A DNA stretch of 34,569 bases. It comes from Pyrinomonadaceae bacterium. GTDB lineage: Bacteria; Acidobacteriota; Blastocatellia; Pyrinomonadales; Pyrinomonadaceae. The stretch covers positions 1 through 34,569 of the forward strand of contig JAJTWY010000027.1 in assembly GCA_021463165.1 (NCBI GenBank), given 5' to 3'. The notes beneath the pieces are model-generated. The model was not told the origin of the DNA, ran no database searches, and saw only the letters and a list, made by a program, of their open reading frames with translations. Below, in pieces: positions 1-8,244 of this stretch. Positions within the stretch are counted from its first letter, which is position 1. Every line of letters begins with the position of its first letter. Made by a program: the position numbers and the translations under genes.

Positions 1-1321
1 CTTTACCACTCCGAACGGACAGATGTTCGGCCTCGACCTGTACGACCGATCCTTGATCAAATCACCGACCGTGATCGTGACGGCCGCATCGGGTGAGGGT
101 AAGTCATTCCTTGCGTCAATGCTGATTACGGACATCCGTGCTCATCGCGGGAACGTAAAAGTGCGCGTGATGGACTACCGTCATTCGTTCAAGCCCATCT
201 GTCGGCTATTCGGCGGAAGGCAGATAGAGTTCACCGAAAAAGATCCAAGACCGATCAATATCTGGAACTATCCGGGCATCGAGAACGGCGTGCCGCCCAC
301 CAAACGCCAGCTCGCGATGGTCCTCACGGACATCCTGATCCTGAGCAAGACGCCGAAGACCGACGCGATCACAAGCGCGATCGCGTCGACCGTAATAGAT
401 GAGGTTTATAAGATGGCTCTCGCGCGAAACGGTTACGGTCGACCGAAGTTCCAGCCGACCCTCGGTCACTTTCTCGACATCCTCAAAAGCTATCACTGGA
501 ACGCGGGCGAAGAGAGGCAGGCCAATGAGCTTTACCTGAAGCTGAACATTCATCGAAAAGACCCATGGCTTAATGCTCCTACCCATCCTGACTATGACGC
601 TCCATCAATGTTCGATGTTTTCGAGCTGTCGGGAATAAGCAGCCTCGACGAAAAGATCCGCGAAAGCGTCGGGTTCCGCATCAGCGCCCAGATCATGCAG
701 GAGATCGGGGAGGAGAACGCTCAGAACCAGAAACAGCCGATCCTTTTCCTGTGCGACGAGATGCGCGAGATCAACCGGCATTTCCCGGCGATTCAAGAGC
801 TTATTGCAGAAGCGACCGTTACGGGGCGCAAGGAAGGACTCGTTACGGTACTTTTCTCCCAAGCCTACGAGCATTTCACCGGCACACCTGAGCAGCCGAA
901 CGTCACGGGTATCGATCTGGTGAAAAACTCCGGCGTAAAGATGATCGGGAAACAGATCGGCGGCTTCGAGCGTCTCGCCGACGACTGCGAACTGGCGCCG
1001 GAGACAATAGCCGCAATACGAGGGATAAGAAACCAATATGGCCGTTACACGCAATGGGTGTTCGTCATCGGGAGCGGTGCGGACAAGATCGTCCAGATGG
1101 CGGAGATCCGCCTGTCCCCCGCAATGCTGTGGGCGAACACCAACGACACGAACGAGGCGAACGCCCGGCGGCTTGTCGAGAATGTCAGGCCGGATCTTCC
1201 ACCGGAGATCGTCGTCTCGTGGCTGGCCTCAAAGTATCCGAGCGGTCTGACGGCAATTGGGCTAACAGAGATCTCACAACGAGACCTGAATGAACTAATC
1301 GGCCTGGAGGTGAAGGCATGA
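1..1321 (+). CDS. trbE: VirB4/TrbE-type conjugation ATPase, C-terminal part
   Basis: This is the C-terminal part of the cytoplasmic ATPase that powers type IV secretion pili and DNA transfer. The reading frame is open from base 2, with residues FTTPNGQ before the first Met at base 23, so the real start lies outside the window. Walker A (ASGEGKSF) is encoded near bases 86-109. A hydrophobic Walker B strand ending in CDE (ILFLCDEM) is near bases 740-763. The order P-loop, long insertion, Walker B, then a QAYEHF-like segment suits VirB4/TrbE. The last four bases overlap the start of the next gene (ATGA), with GGAGG just before it, so the two are translationally coupled. TrbE rather than another VirB4 name is inferred from the trbJ-trbL neighbours. 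Confidence 0.87.
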   Translation, partial: FTTPNGQMFGLDLYDRSLIKSPTVIVTAASGEGKSFLASMLITDIRAHRGNVKVRVMDYRHSFKPICRLFGGRQIEFTEKDPRPINIWNYPGIENGVPPTKRQLAMVLTDILILSKTPKTDAITSAIASTVIDEVYKMALARNGYGRPKFQPTLGHFLDILKSYHWNAGEERQANELYLKLNIHRKDPWLNAPTHPDYDAPSMFDVFELSGISSLDEKIRESVGFRISAQIMQEIGEENAQNQKQPILFLCDEMREINRHFPAIQELIAEATVTGRKEGLVTVLFSQAYEHFTGTPEQPNVTGIDLVKNSGVKMIGKQIGGFERLADDCELAPETIAAIRGIRNQYGRYTQWVFVIGSGADKIVQMAEIRLSPAMLWANTNDTNEANARRLVENVRPDLPPEIVVSWLASKYPSGLTAIGLTEISQRDLNELIGLEVKA

Positions 1322-2250
1322 CCAAAATGAACAGTATTATCAGACAAATACTTCTCGGCGTTGTTCTTTCATCGATTCTCATCGGCATCGACGTGCGCCC
1401 GGTTCACGCTCAGTGGACCGTATTCGATCCATCGCAGTACGCGCTTCAGGTCGCGAAAAAGATCGAGGAAGCCGCCCGCTGGGTCGAGACGATCAACCAT
1501 TACATAAAGACATACGAGAACGCGGTGCGGCAGTACGAAAAGATGGTCGAGAGCGTAACCAACCTGCGCGGCATTCTCGACAAGGTCGACGAACAGATCA
1601 TGCGTCACAAGCAGTTGATCACGACTTACGCGACACTTGGGCGGCTGATCCGCGGGACATTCGAGCTCAAGAAACGGATCGAGGCCACGATAACGAGCCA
1701 GATACATTCGGTCGTCAACATCGCCCGAAGGCTCAAGAACGGCATATTCGATATGGAGGCCAATAAACGCGACCTGGACGACTTCCTTCGCCACTCGATC
1801 GGCAGAAGCGCCGACGCACACCTGGCAAACCTCGAACGCCTCGCAAAGCTCGACTCCGAGCTTGAGCGAATGCTTTTCGACCGCGAGAACATGCTTCTCG
1901 ACCTCGCCAAGTTGTACGAGGAGAGAGAAAAGATCGCGGATGCGACAAGGGCTATCTCCATGAACCCCGATGCCAATCAGGACGGCGTTCAGTCTCTGAT
2001 TGACCAGATGCTTGCGGTAAATCTTCGTATCACGACTGTCGAGGGCCAGTTACGAGAACTCGAAGCGAAGATCCAGGCGAAGTTCATCGCATACGGCCTG
2101 AAGATCGAGCAAATGACGGAGTTCGGCAAGGAAATTCATCGTACGTCGGAAATGATGACCGGCATCACTCGGGCGTCGGATGATTTCCTGCGCGAGCTCG
2201 AACGATACGAGATCTGGGACGACGATGTCTATCAAAGTCCCCTTCCTTAA
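1318..2250 (+). CDS. trbJ: TrbJ/VirB5-like conjugal transfer protein
   Basis: This 310-residue protein is probably exported to the periplasm as a minor pilus or pilus-assembly component. A signal peptide is visible: basic N-terminus, hydrophobic stretch at about residues 8-24, and a VHAQ cleavage region near residue 31. The mature start WTVFDPSQYA matches the VFDPxxY signature of TrbJ. The rest is charged and predicted to be long helices, with heptad-like Leu/Ile spacing around residues 150-260, as in TrbJ and VirB5. The start overlaps trbE by four bases behind a GGAGG. In Ti-plasmid trb operons trbJ is followed by trbK and trbL. Here no trbK-sized gene fits in the 33-base gap to the next gene. 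Confidence 0.8.
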   Translation: MTKMNSIIRQILLGVVLSSILIGIDVRPVHAQWTVFDPSQYALQVAKKIEEAARWVETINHYIKTYENAVRQYEKMVESVTNLRGILDKVDEQIMRHKQLITTYATLGRLIRGTFELKKRIEATITSQIHSVVNIARRLKNGIFDMEANKRDLDDFLRHSIGRSADAHLANLERLAKLDSELERMLFDRENMLLDLAKLYEEREKIADATRAISMNPDANQDGVQSLIDQMLAVNLRITTVEGQLRELEAKIQAKFIAYGLKIEQMTEFGKEIHRTSEMMTGITRASDDFLRELERYEIWDDDVYQSPLP

Positions 2251-2283
2251 GAGCACACGACCATCGGAGTCGAAGAAAAAGTC

Positions 2284-4527
2284 ATGAAACTCAAGAACAC
2301 ATTTGTCGGCACGGCTGCCGCACTCACGTTCCTGCTAGCGTCCTGCCTCTTCGCCTGCCTCTTTTCGACGACGGCGGCCGGCCAACAGCCGCCTCGTCCC
2401 CCTCGTCCTCCACGGGTCGAAGGGCAGACACCGATAGGGACGATGAACGGGCAGCCAGTAACGGCGAACGATCTAATACTGACGATCAATCCCGATTCTC
2501 CGTTCATGCCGCCGCTTGACGGAAGTCCGGCACCCGTCCTGCAGCAGTTCGAGAATCAGTACCCGGCGAACCCGACTGCAACGCCGCAGACTGTTCCGGT
2601 GATTCCGCCTAAACCGCCTGCACCGAGTTTCAGCGAGCAGATCACCAATCTAATGCGGACGGGGCAGGAATGGCTCTTCAGGTCGGTCCTGGACACGATC
2701 ATCAGACCGCTGATGCCGATCCTGACTTTTCTTGCTTGGATTATCGCGAGCTTTGTGTTGATCGTGGCATTTGTCCGCCGCTTTCATGACAATCGCGGTA
2801 TGGGGCCTGAGCAACTCGTCGCGTGGGGAGTTAGGACCATCGTCTTCATGGTTGTCATCGGTGCAAGTCCGTTTGTCATCGACGCTCTGACTGTCACCGG
2901 GAAATTCTTTGCGCGACCCATCCGCGGCTACAACAGCTCTCTCATTGCAGAGTTCGACGAGAAAATGAAGCAGTATGTGAAGAACAACTTCGCGGTCGAA
3001 GACCCGAACGAGCTTCTCGCCGAGAGGCTTCCTAACGGAGAACCGGGACTTGTCGGGATCATCACCGACAAGAACTCGACCGTAAAAGACATCACGAGCG
3101 AAATGAACATGCTTGGCTGGGATATGCCGCGCATGTTCACATTCATGGTCATCGGCCAGAACATCATCAAGTTCGGTGCGATCTTCTTGTCCGTTGCGGG
3201 ATTGTTCATCCTCATCGGGTTGAAACTCGCGGCTCCAGTCCTTTCGGCTTTCGGGTTCGACGAGAAGTTCGCGAACCAAATCTTCTATCCATTCTGTTGG
3301 GGAGTGGCCACATTCGCGCTCGCATTTCCGATCGTAAAAGCAGTAACGCTCTATGTTTGCTATAGCATCGGTCTTCTCGCGCTCTCCGTCTACAACGGGG
3401 AGGCGCTGTTCTCGCTTGATCCGACGACCGCAACGATCATCACGAATAACAATTACGATCCGGCTTCGAGTGCTCTCATAGTTACCGCGCTGTTCTTCGT
3501 TTCAAGTTTGTGCTTCATCCTTGTTCCGTGGCTGAGCTACCGGGTCCTTCGGGGTCAGGTCTATGAGGGAGTATCGCAGGTCTCAATGGGATGGATGCTT
3601 TCTTCTTTAGGCACGGCCCTGGAAACATACGGTCTTGTTGCGGGAGCGGCTTTGCATCGTCAGGCCGAGAATACACAGATACAAGGCATCTACAACGCTG
3701 AGCAGGCTGCCGCTAAGAAAGCACTTGAAGCTGCCAACCAATCGACAGATGCGAGGCTGGTGTCATCGGTCGCCGGTGTCGAGGGCGGCCTTGTCACCAG
3801 TCTCGGGCAGATCCGTGCCAATCAGGTGACCCAGACCTTGCTTGCCGAGGCCAATAAGACATTCGGCATTGCCAGCAGTTCGGCCGCTACGCGCCGTGAG
3901 ATCACCGGCACATTGGCCGAGGCGGAAGGAACGCGGGAGGCTCGAACATTTGACGGCAAAAAAGAAGTCGAACTGCGAGGCCAGGGCAATCTTGAACGGT
4001 TCGGCATGAAGACCTACGAGTTCACGCCCGGCGGTTCGTCGATCGCAGGAACTTCCGTTCCTGTACGCGCCGGACAGGAACTCTTCGACTGGGCTCGCGA
4101 TAAGCATCCGATCCAGGAAGTGAATCGACAGATGGATTCGACCACGCGCGCGAACGTGTCGCTTCAAAACAACAACACCGAGATCGTGGCCGGTAAAAAA
4201 ATCGAAGCGTCGAATACCTACCAGGGTGAGATCAACAAAGCCTACGAAGCGCAGGCTTCACAGAACATCGCCGCTATAGATCAGGGTACTGGAATTGCAG
4301 CATCAAGCAGCCGTCAAGGCGCGGGTATTCAACTTTCGGGGATCCGCCGATCAGCCGATATGGAACGGGCAGCCAATCAGCTTAATTTTGAGGGCCGCAC
4401 CGAAGCCGCTTCAATAAACCAAACCGCCGCAATGGAAGCAGCCCGTCTACGTATGGTATCCACAGTCGTGACCGGCTTCTTTAGGGATATGGATCGTCGG
4501 CTGGAAGAGATGAAGCCGAAATACTAG
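2284..4527 (+). CDS. trbL: TrbL/VirB6-like polytopic conjugation protein
   Basis: This 747-residue protein is likely the inner-membrane channel component of the conjugation apparatus. An N-terminal hydrophobic signal (residues about 8-30) is followed by a Pro-rich linker (PPRPPRPPRV). Roughly six or more membrane segments follow between residues about 135 and 440, for example around ILTFLAWIIASFVLIVAF and FILIGLKLAAPVLSAFGF. The last 300 residues are hydrophilic and rich in Ala, Gln, Asn and Ser, the usual long soluble tail of TrbL. It lies 33 bases after trbJ. In Ti-type trb operons trbF would follow, but here the operon ends and an unrelated convergent gene begins 85 bases later. The stop codon sits in the palindrome CTAGCGCTAG. 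Confidence 0.82.
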   Translation: MKLKNTFVGTAAALTFLLASCLFACLFSTTAAGQQPPRPPRPPRVEGQTPIGTMNGQPVTANDLILTINPDSPFMPPLDGSPAPVLQQFENQYPANPTATPQTVPVIPPKPPAPSFSEQITNLMRTGQEWLFRSVLDTIIRPLMPILTFLAWIIASFVLIVAFVRRFHDNRGMGPEQLVAWGVRTIVFMVVIGASPFVIDALTVTGKFFARPIRGYNSSLIAEFDEKMKQYVKNNFAVEDPNELLAERLPNGEPGLVGIITDKNSTVKDITSEMNMLGWDMPRMFTFMVIGQNIIKFGAIFLSVAGLFILIGLKLAAPVLSAFGFDEKFANQIFYPFCWGVATFALAFPIVKAVTLYVCYSIGLLALSVYNGEALFSLDPTTATIITNNNYDPASSALIVTALFFVSSLCFILVPWLSYRVLRGQVYEGVSQVSMGWMLSSLGTALETYGLVAGAALHRQAENTQIQGIYNAEQAAAKKALEAANQSTDARLVSSVAGVEGGLVTSLGQIRANQVTQTLLAEANKTFGIASSSAATRREITGTLAEAEGTREARTFDGKKEVELRGQGNLERFGMKTYEFTPGGSSIAGTSVPVRAGQELFDWARDKHPIQEVNRQMDSTTRANVSLQNNNTEIVAGKKIEASNTYQGEINKAYEAQASQNIAAIDQGTGIAASSSRQGAGIQLSGIRRSADMERAANQLNFEGRTEAASINQTAAMEAARLRMVSTVVTGFFRDMDRRLEEMKPKY

Positions 4528-4612
4528 CGCTAGGACGGGCCATGGTCGTGTGAGCTGCTGCCGCAGGAAACGGGTTAGAGCCAGCCCACGAATGCCTCGC
4601 CGACCGGACCCA

Positions 4613-5296
4613 TCAAGGCTGCGAAGTCTCGACCGCAAGTCCTGCCGCCTTCCACTCCGGAAAACCGTCCTCAAGCCGCCTGGCCTTGAATCCTTTCGCT
4701 CGCAACGCGGCGACGGCTTCGACGGCGAACACGCAGTAAGGGCCACGGCAATACGCGACGATCTCCGATTCGACCGGAAGTTCGTCTAGCCGTCGCTCCA
4801 ACTCCTTCAACGGGATATTGCGAGCACCGGGCAGGTGCCCCATGGCAAACTCGTCTTCCGGCCGGACATCAAGAACGGTCACCAGACCATCCGAAATCCG
4901 ACTTGACAGATCCTCACGGGCGATCGGCTCCAGCGAATCCCGGGAACGGAAATAGTCGTCCATAACACGCGCAACTTCGGCGACGTTGCGTTCGCCGACG
5001 CGCCCCAACGCCTTCAGCAAGGTAACGACCTCGGCGTCGCCGGCCAGACTGTAGAGAATGTGTTTTCCGCGGCGTGTCGGCTCGACCAATCGCGCCCGTC
5101 GCAGGATCTGCAAGTGCCGAGAGGTGTTCGCGAAAGTCATCCCTGAAATTTCCGCAAGGTACTCAACCGATCGCTCCCCCTGGGCGAGGTGTTCAAGAAG
5201 ATCGATCCGGTTCGGATGGGCCAGAGCCCGTGCAACCTCCGCGAGACTCTCGAAAATGACCATTTTTGGTTTAAAGCTTGACAAGGTTTTATCCAT
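4613..5296 (-). CDS. ArsR-family regulator fused to rhodanese domain
   Basis: This is a 227-residue repressor-like protein with two domains. Residues about 15-105 form an ArsR winged helix-turn-helix (ALAHPNRIDLLEHL, then a recognition helix around TFANTSRHLQILRRARLV). Residues about 125-222 form a rhodanese domain with the active loop CRGPYC (C183, C188), the DVRPEDEF and GHLPGARN motifs, and a GFPEWKAAG ending. The helix-turn-helix half has no cysteine at all and lacks the ELCVCDL metal box of arsenic sensors. Any thiol sensing would therefore run through the rhodanese cysteines, with persulfide the natural inferred signal. It diverges from the metallo-beta-lactamase gene, and the shared spacer carries inverted repeats, suggesting it controls itself and that operon. 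Confidence 0.9.
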   Translation of the reverse strand: MDKTLSSFKPKMVIFESLAEVARALAHPNRIDLLEHLAQGERSVEYLAEISGMTFANTSRHLQILRRARLVEPTRRGKHILYSLAGDAEVVTLLKALGRVGERNVAEVARVMDDYFRSRDSLEPIAREDLSSRISDGLVTVLDVRPEDEFAMGHLPGARNIPLKELERRLDELPVESEIVAYCRGPYCVFAVEAVAALRAKGFKARRLEDGFPEWKAAGLAVETSQP

Positions 5297-5359
5297 CGTT
5301 CTAACATTCAGCAGAATGATTGAATGATATTAACATTTTCTATTAAGGAGCGCAATTTA
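5297..5359. promoter_or_regulatory. Divergent promoter/operator between ArsR-rhodanese and MBL genes
   Basis: This 63-base AT-rich spacer separates two divergent genes. It contains CATTC-AGCA-GAATG (5305-5318). Overlapping that are the arms ATTCA (5306-5310) and TGAAT (5321-5325), plus a second GAATGAT copy at 5322-5328. Dyads of this form are common ArsR-family operators. The AAGGAG at 5345-5350 is the ribosome binding site for the ATG at 5360. Binding by the neighbouring ArsR-rhodanese protein is inferred from position and symmetry only. Confidence 0.5.
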
Positions 5360-6094
5360 ATGATCTTGAGACAATTCCTGCATAACGATCCGGTCAGCAT
5401 CTCTTACATCTTCGGATGCGGAGGCAAAAGCACGGTCGCCGTCGTCGATCCGGTCGCTGATGTCGATACTTACCTTGAGGCCGCGAAGGTGGCGAACGTC
5501 AACATCAACTATGTGATCGACACGCACGTTCACGCCGACCACATTTCCATCGGGCGGGCCCTGGCCGATGCGGCGGGCGCCGAATATGTAATGTCTGAAA
5601 GGGCTGACCTTAATCTGCCGTTCACTCCGGTCCGAGACGGTGACGAGATCCCGCTCGGCAATGTCACGGTCAAAATACTCGCGACGCCGGGCCACACACC
5701 GGAGCATATCACCCTTCTGGTCACCGACCGGACACGAGCCGAGGAACCCTGGTTGCTACTGACCGGCCATACGCTCATGGTTGGAGATCTAGGCCGCACT
5801 GAGTTGGCTGTAAGTGCCGAGCAAGGGGCTAAGGACTTGTTCCAGAGCGTTCAAAAGCTGAAGGCCCTTCCGGACTATATTCAGGTCCTTCCGGGGGCGT
5901 TTTCGGGCTCGGTTTGCGGCCGCAGGTTGAGCGGCAACCCGATCTCGACACTCGGGTACGAGAGGCGTCACAACAAAGCCTTCGCGATCGACTCGGAGGC
6001 GGATTTCATTGAGTTCATGTTACAGGATATCCCTCCCGCTCCGATCGAAGCGGCCACCCTCCGGGCGATCAATTCCGGGCATACGAGGGCGTAA
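5360..6094 (+). CDS. Metallo-beta-lactamase-fold protein, persulfide-dioxygenase-like
   Basis: This 244-residue MBL-fold protein resembles the ETHE1/persulfide dioxygenase group, which oxidises glutathione persulfide with one iron. The HxHxDH motif is intact (H56, H58, D60, H61), as is the next ligand in GHTPEH (H112). The position normally filled by Asp in TGD is His137 (TGHTLMVGD). The last His ligand, usually after Pro-Ala/Gly, appears as Ala180 (PGAFSGSVCGR). Catalysis may therefore differ from the classic enzyme, although these changes may be a subfamily trait. I chose the ATG at 5360 because AAGGAG lies nine bases upstream; an ATT start at 5324 would run through the operator. The MFS gene begins two bases after its stop, so both are probably one operon. 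Confidence 0.82.
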   Translation: MILRQFLHNDPVSISYIFGCGGKSTVAVVDPVADVDTYLEAAKVANVNINYVIDTHVHADHISIGRALADAAGAEYVMSERADLNLPFTPVRDGDEIPLGNVTVKILATPGHTPEHITLLVTDRTRAEEPWLLLTGHTLMVGDLGRTELAVSAEQGAKDLFQSVQKLKALPDYIQVLPGAFSGSVCGRRLSGNPISTLGYERRHNKAFAIDSEADFIEFMLQDIPPAPIEAATLRAINSGHTRA

Positions 6095-6096
6095 AG

Positions 6097-7353
6097 ATGT
6101 CAGAAGCCACGATTATCGCCCGTCCAGGTGTACGCCTTGGACTGAAAGAGAACTGGCGCCAGTTCGCCTTGCTCGTTCTGATCAACGCCTTCGTCGGGGG
6201 AATGGTCGGAATTGAGCGGACCGTAGTGCCGTTGATCGGCTCGGAGACGTTCCAAGTCGAATCCACGACGCTTTTGATGTCCTTCATCGTAAGCTTCGGT
6301 CTGGTGAAAGCATTCGCCAATCTGGTTTCCGGGCAGCTGGCCGATAGCTGGGGCCGCAAACGGGTGCTTGTCGCCGGATGGCTGATCGGTCTCCCGGTCC
6401 CTTTCATGATCATCGCCGCCCCGAACTGGGAATGGGTGATTGCCGCGAATGTCCTGCTCGGGTTAAGTCAGGGCTTCGCATGGTCGATGACTGTCGTCAT
6501 GAAGGTGGACCTGGTGGGCCCCAAGGGACGCGGGCTCGCTGTCGGGCTCAACGAGTTCGCCGGTTACTTCATGGTGGGGCTGACCGCGTTTCTTACCGGC
6601 TATCTCGCGGGCCGATACGGATTGCGGCCGGTACCGATCTATCTGGGCGTTTTCTACGCGATCGCCGGGACGACACTTTCCATCCTTGTTGTCCGCGATA
6701 CGCGGCATCACGTCAAACGGGAAGCCGACGAGATCACCGAAGAAGCGTCGCCGCTAACCTTCCGGGAGGTCTTCGCGCTGACCTCGTTCAAGAACCGGAA
6801 CCTGTTCGCGGCATCGCAGGCCGGTCTCATCAACAACCTCAACGACGGGATGAGCTGGGGGATCTTCCCATTGTTTTTTTCCACGCTGGGAGTCGGAGTC
6901 GAACGAATCGGACTCCTCAAGGCCGTCTACCCGATCGTGTGGGGCCTCTTCCAGACCGTGACCGGGCCGATGAGTGACCGATGGGGTCGCAAAGGTTTGA
7001 TCGTCCTCGGGATGTGGGTGCAGGCGGCCGGTCTCTTCCTGACCGCCCTGTCGGGCCAGTTCGGGTGGTGGATATTCGCCAGCCTGCTCCTAGGTATCGG
7101 CACCGCGATGGTCTACCCGAGCCTGATCGCAGCTGTCTCCGACGCCTCGCATCCGACATGGCGGGCCCGTTCTTTGAGCGTTTACCGCTTCTGGCGCGAT
7201 CTCGGTTACGCCATCGGGGCTCTATCGGCAGGCCTGATCGCGGATCGCTTCGGCTTCGCCGCAGCCATACTTTCAATAGGACTTGTGACCTTCGTCTCCG
7301 GCACTATCGTTGCCGTTGTAATGCGTGAAAGTAGGTCGAATCATCCGGGATAA
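6097..7353 (+). CDS. MFS transporter in sulfur-stress operon
   Basis: This 418-residue major facilitator superfamily transporter has twelve likely membrane segments. The two copies of the MFS loop signature are clear: SGQLADSWGRKRVLV in the N-terminal half and TGPMSDRWGRKGLIV in the C-terminal half. They are separated by a charged central loop (RDTRHHVKREADEITEE). It starts two bases after the MBL-fold gene and is almost certainly co-transcribed with it under the ArsR-rhodanese regulator. The substrate cannot be read from sequence. Context suggests export of a sulfur compound or another toxic ion handled by the same regulon, but that is inference. Confidence 0.86.
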   Translation: MSEATIIARPGVRLGLKENWRQFALLVLINAFVGGMVGIERTVVPLIGSETFQVESTTLLMSFIVSFGLVKAFANLVSGQLADSWGRKRVLVAGWLIGLPVPFMIIAAPNWEWVIAANVLLGLSQGFAWSMTVVMKVDLVGPKGRGLAVGLNEFAGYFMVGLTAFLTGYLAGRYGLRPVPIYLGVFYAIAGTTLSILVVRDTRHHVKREADEITEEASPLTFREVFALTSFKNRNLFAASQAGLINNLNDGMSWGIFPLFFSTLGVGVERIGLLKAVYPIVWGLFQTVTGPMSDRWGRKGLIVLGMWVQAAGLFLTALSGQFGWWIFASLLLGIGTAMVYPSLIAAVSDASHPTWRARSLSVYRFWRDLGYAIGALSAGLIADRFGFAAAILSIGLVTFVSGTIVAVVMRESRSNHPG

Positions 7354-7429
7354 TCGTTGTCCGTTGTCGGGCGGATATCTCCCGATACTAATGTACGGAT
7401 GATCGTTGAAATTTCGTTATGATAATCAC

Positions 7430-7570
7430 GTGACAGAAAGGATGTACACATCCAGCGATCGCTTGCGCCCGATTCCGGAAACTATCGCCGCATACACCGT
7501 GGCTGAAGAAGCCGTCGCTTCGTTTGGCATTTTGGTGAACGTTTTGTTCGAGGAACTTTTGGTCTGTTGA
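7430..7570 (+). CDS. Possible small ORF, unknown
   Basis: A 46-codon frame starts at GTG 7430, or at ATG 7442 with AAAGG directly before it. The product begins MTERMYTSSD and ends with a hydrophobic stretch (SFGILVNVLFEELLVC). It lies in the 241-base spacer between the MFS and DsrE-like genes. I do not recognise it. The spacing of the purine-rich stretch is poor for ATG 7442, and the frame could be chance or the remnant of a longer gene. Confidence 0.2.
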   Translation: MTERMYTSSDRLRPIPETIAAYTVAEEAVASFGILVNVLFEELLVC

Positions 7571-7594
7571 CTCTTCCGCCGTATGTATAACGAG

Positions 7595-7948
7595 ATGAAG
7601 ATATTAATAGTTATTAACGATGCACCGTACGGAACCGAGCGGGCTTATAATGCACTCCGTTTAGCAGGTCAGCTAAAGAAAACAGATGAAAATGCGGAGG
7701 TCAGAGTATTCCTAATGGCCGATGCAGTTGGCTGCGCCATTAGCAATCAAACGACGCCTAACGGGTACTACAATGTCGAGCGTATGTTGAAGCTCTTGGT
7801 TCGAAACGGGGCTTCGGTGAAGCTCTGTGGCAGTTGCACTGACGCTCGTGGATTAAGGAACGCGAGTCTTGTCGAGGGCGCTGAAATCAGCGATCTGGCG
7901 CAGTTAGCCCTTTGGACGATCGAGAGCGACAAGGTTGTGGTTTTCTGA
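7595..7948 (+). CDS. DsrE-family sulfur-carrier-like protein
   Basis: This is a small cytoplasmic protein of the DsrE/YchN fold, 117 residues from the ATG at 7595. The usual family start MKILIVIND favours that codon over the ATG at 7583. Family features are NDAPYGTERAYNALRLA near the N-terminus, VFLMADAVGCA in the middle, the GYYNVERML helix, and a conserved Cys pair in KLCGSCTDARG, followed by DKVVVF at the end. The Cys in that last loop carries persulfide sulfur in related proteins. It fits the neighbouring rhodanese and MBL genes as a reactive-sulfur carrier. No strong ribosome binding site is visible before either start. Confidence 0.83.
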   Translation: MKILIVINDAPYGTERAYNALRLAGQLKKTDENAEVRVFLMADAVGCAISNQTTPNGYYNVERMLKLLVRNGASVKLCGSCTDARGLRNASLVEGAEISDLAQLALWTIESDKVVVF

Positions 7949-8244
7949 GACACAGGCATGTTCGGATGCTGTTTACCCCGACTATTGGGGAGGCCAGACC
8001 GTGGCTCAGCGGCCTGATAGACGTCGTCTCTTCGCGAAAATCTGGCACGAGTGATGCTTATTGAAATCGGTGTTTGAGCTATATGCCATTCATGGATTCT
8101 CAATGTCCACAGATCGACGAACCCGTATACCCGTTCGCAAAGTGAAAGGAATCGACTGCACTACATGGCTCAAGCTTCCTCGTGCAGAAAGATTGAGTCT
8201 CACGCCGAAACGTTAGGATGGTCGAAACAGCGACCGAAGAAATC

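Noticed and set aside
2650..3279. 209-codon minus-strand frame inside trbL
   Set aside because: It is highly charged, without motifs, and opposite a coding gene with clear membrane segments.
4524..4533. Palindrome CTAGCGCTAG at the trbL stop as an attachment site
   Set aside because: I found no matching copy at the right border of the cargo, and a ten-base palindrome is not decisive.
7949..8244. Possible gene in the 296-base spacer after the DsrE-like gene
   Set aside because: Only short frames without start signals or motifs are seen; it is the convergent end of the DsrE-like and TlpA genes.
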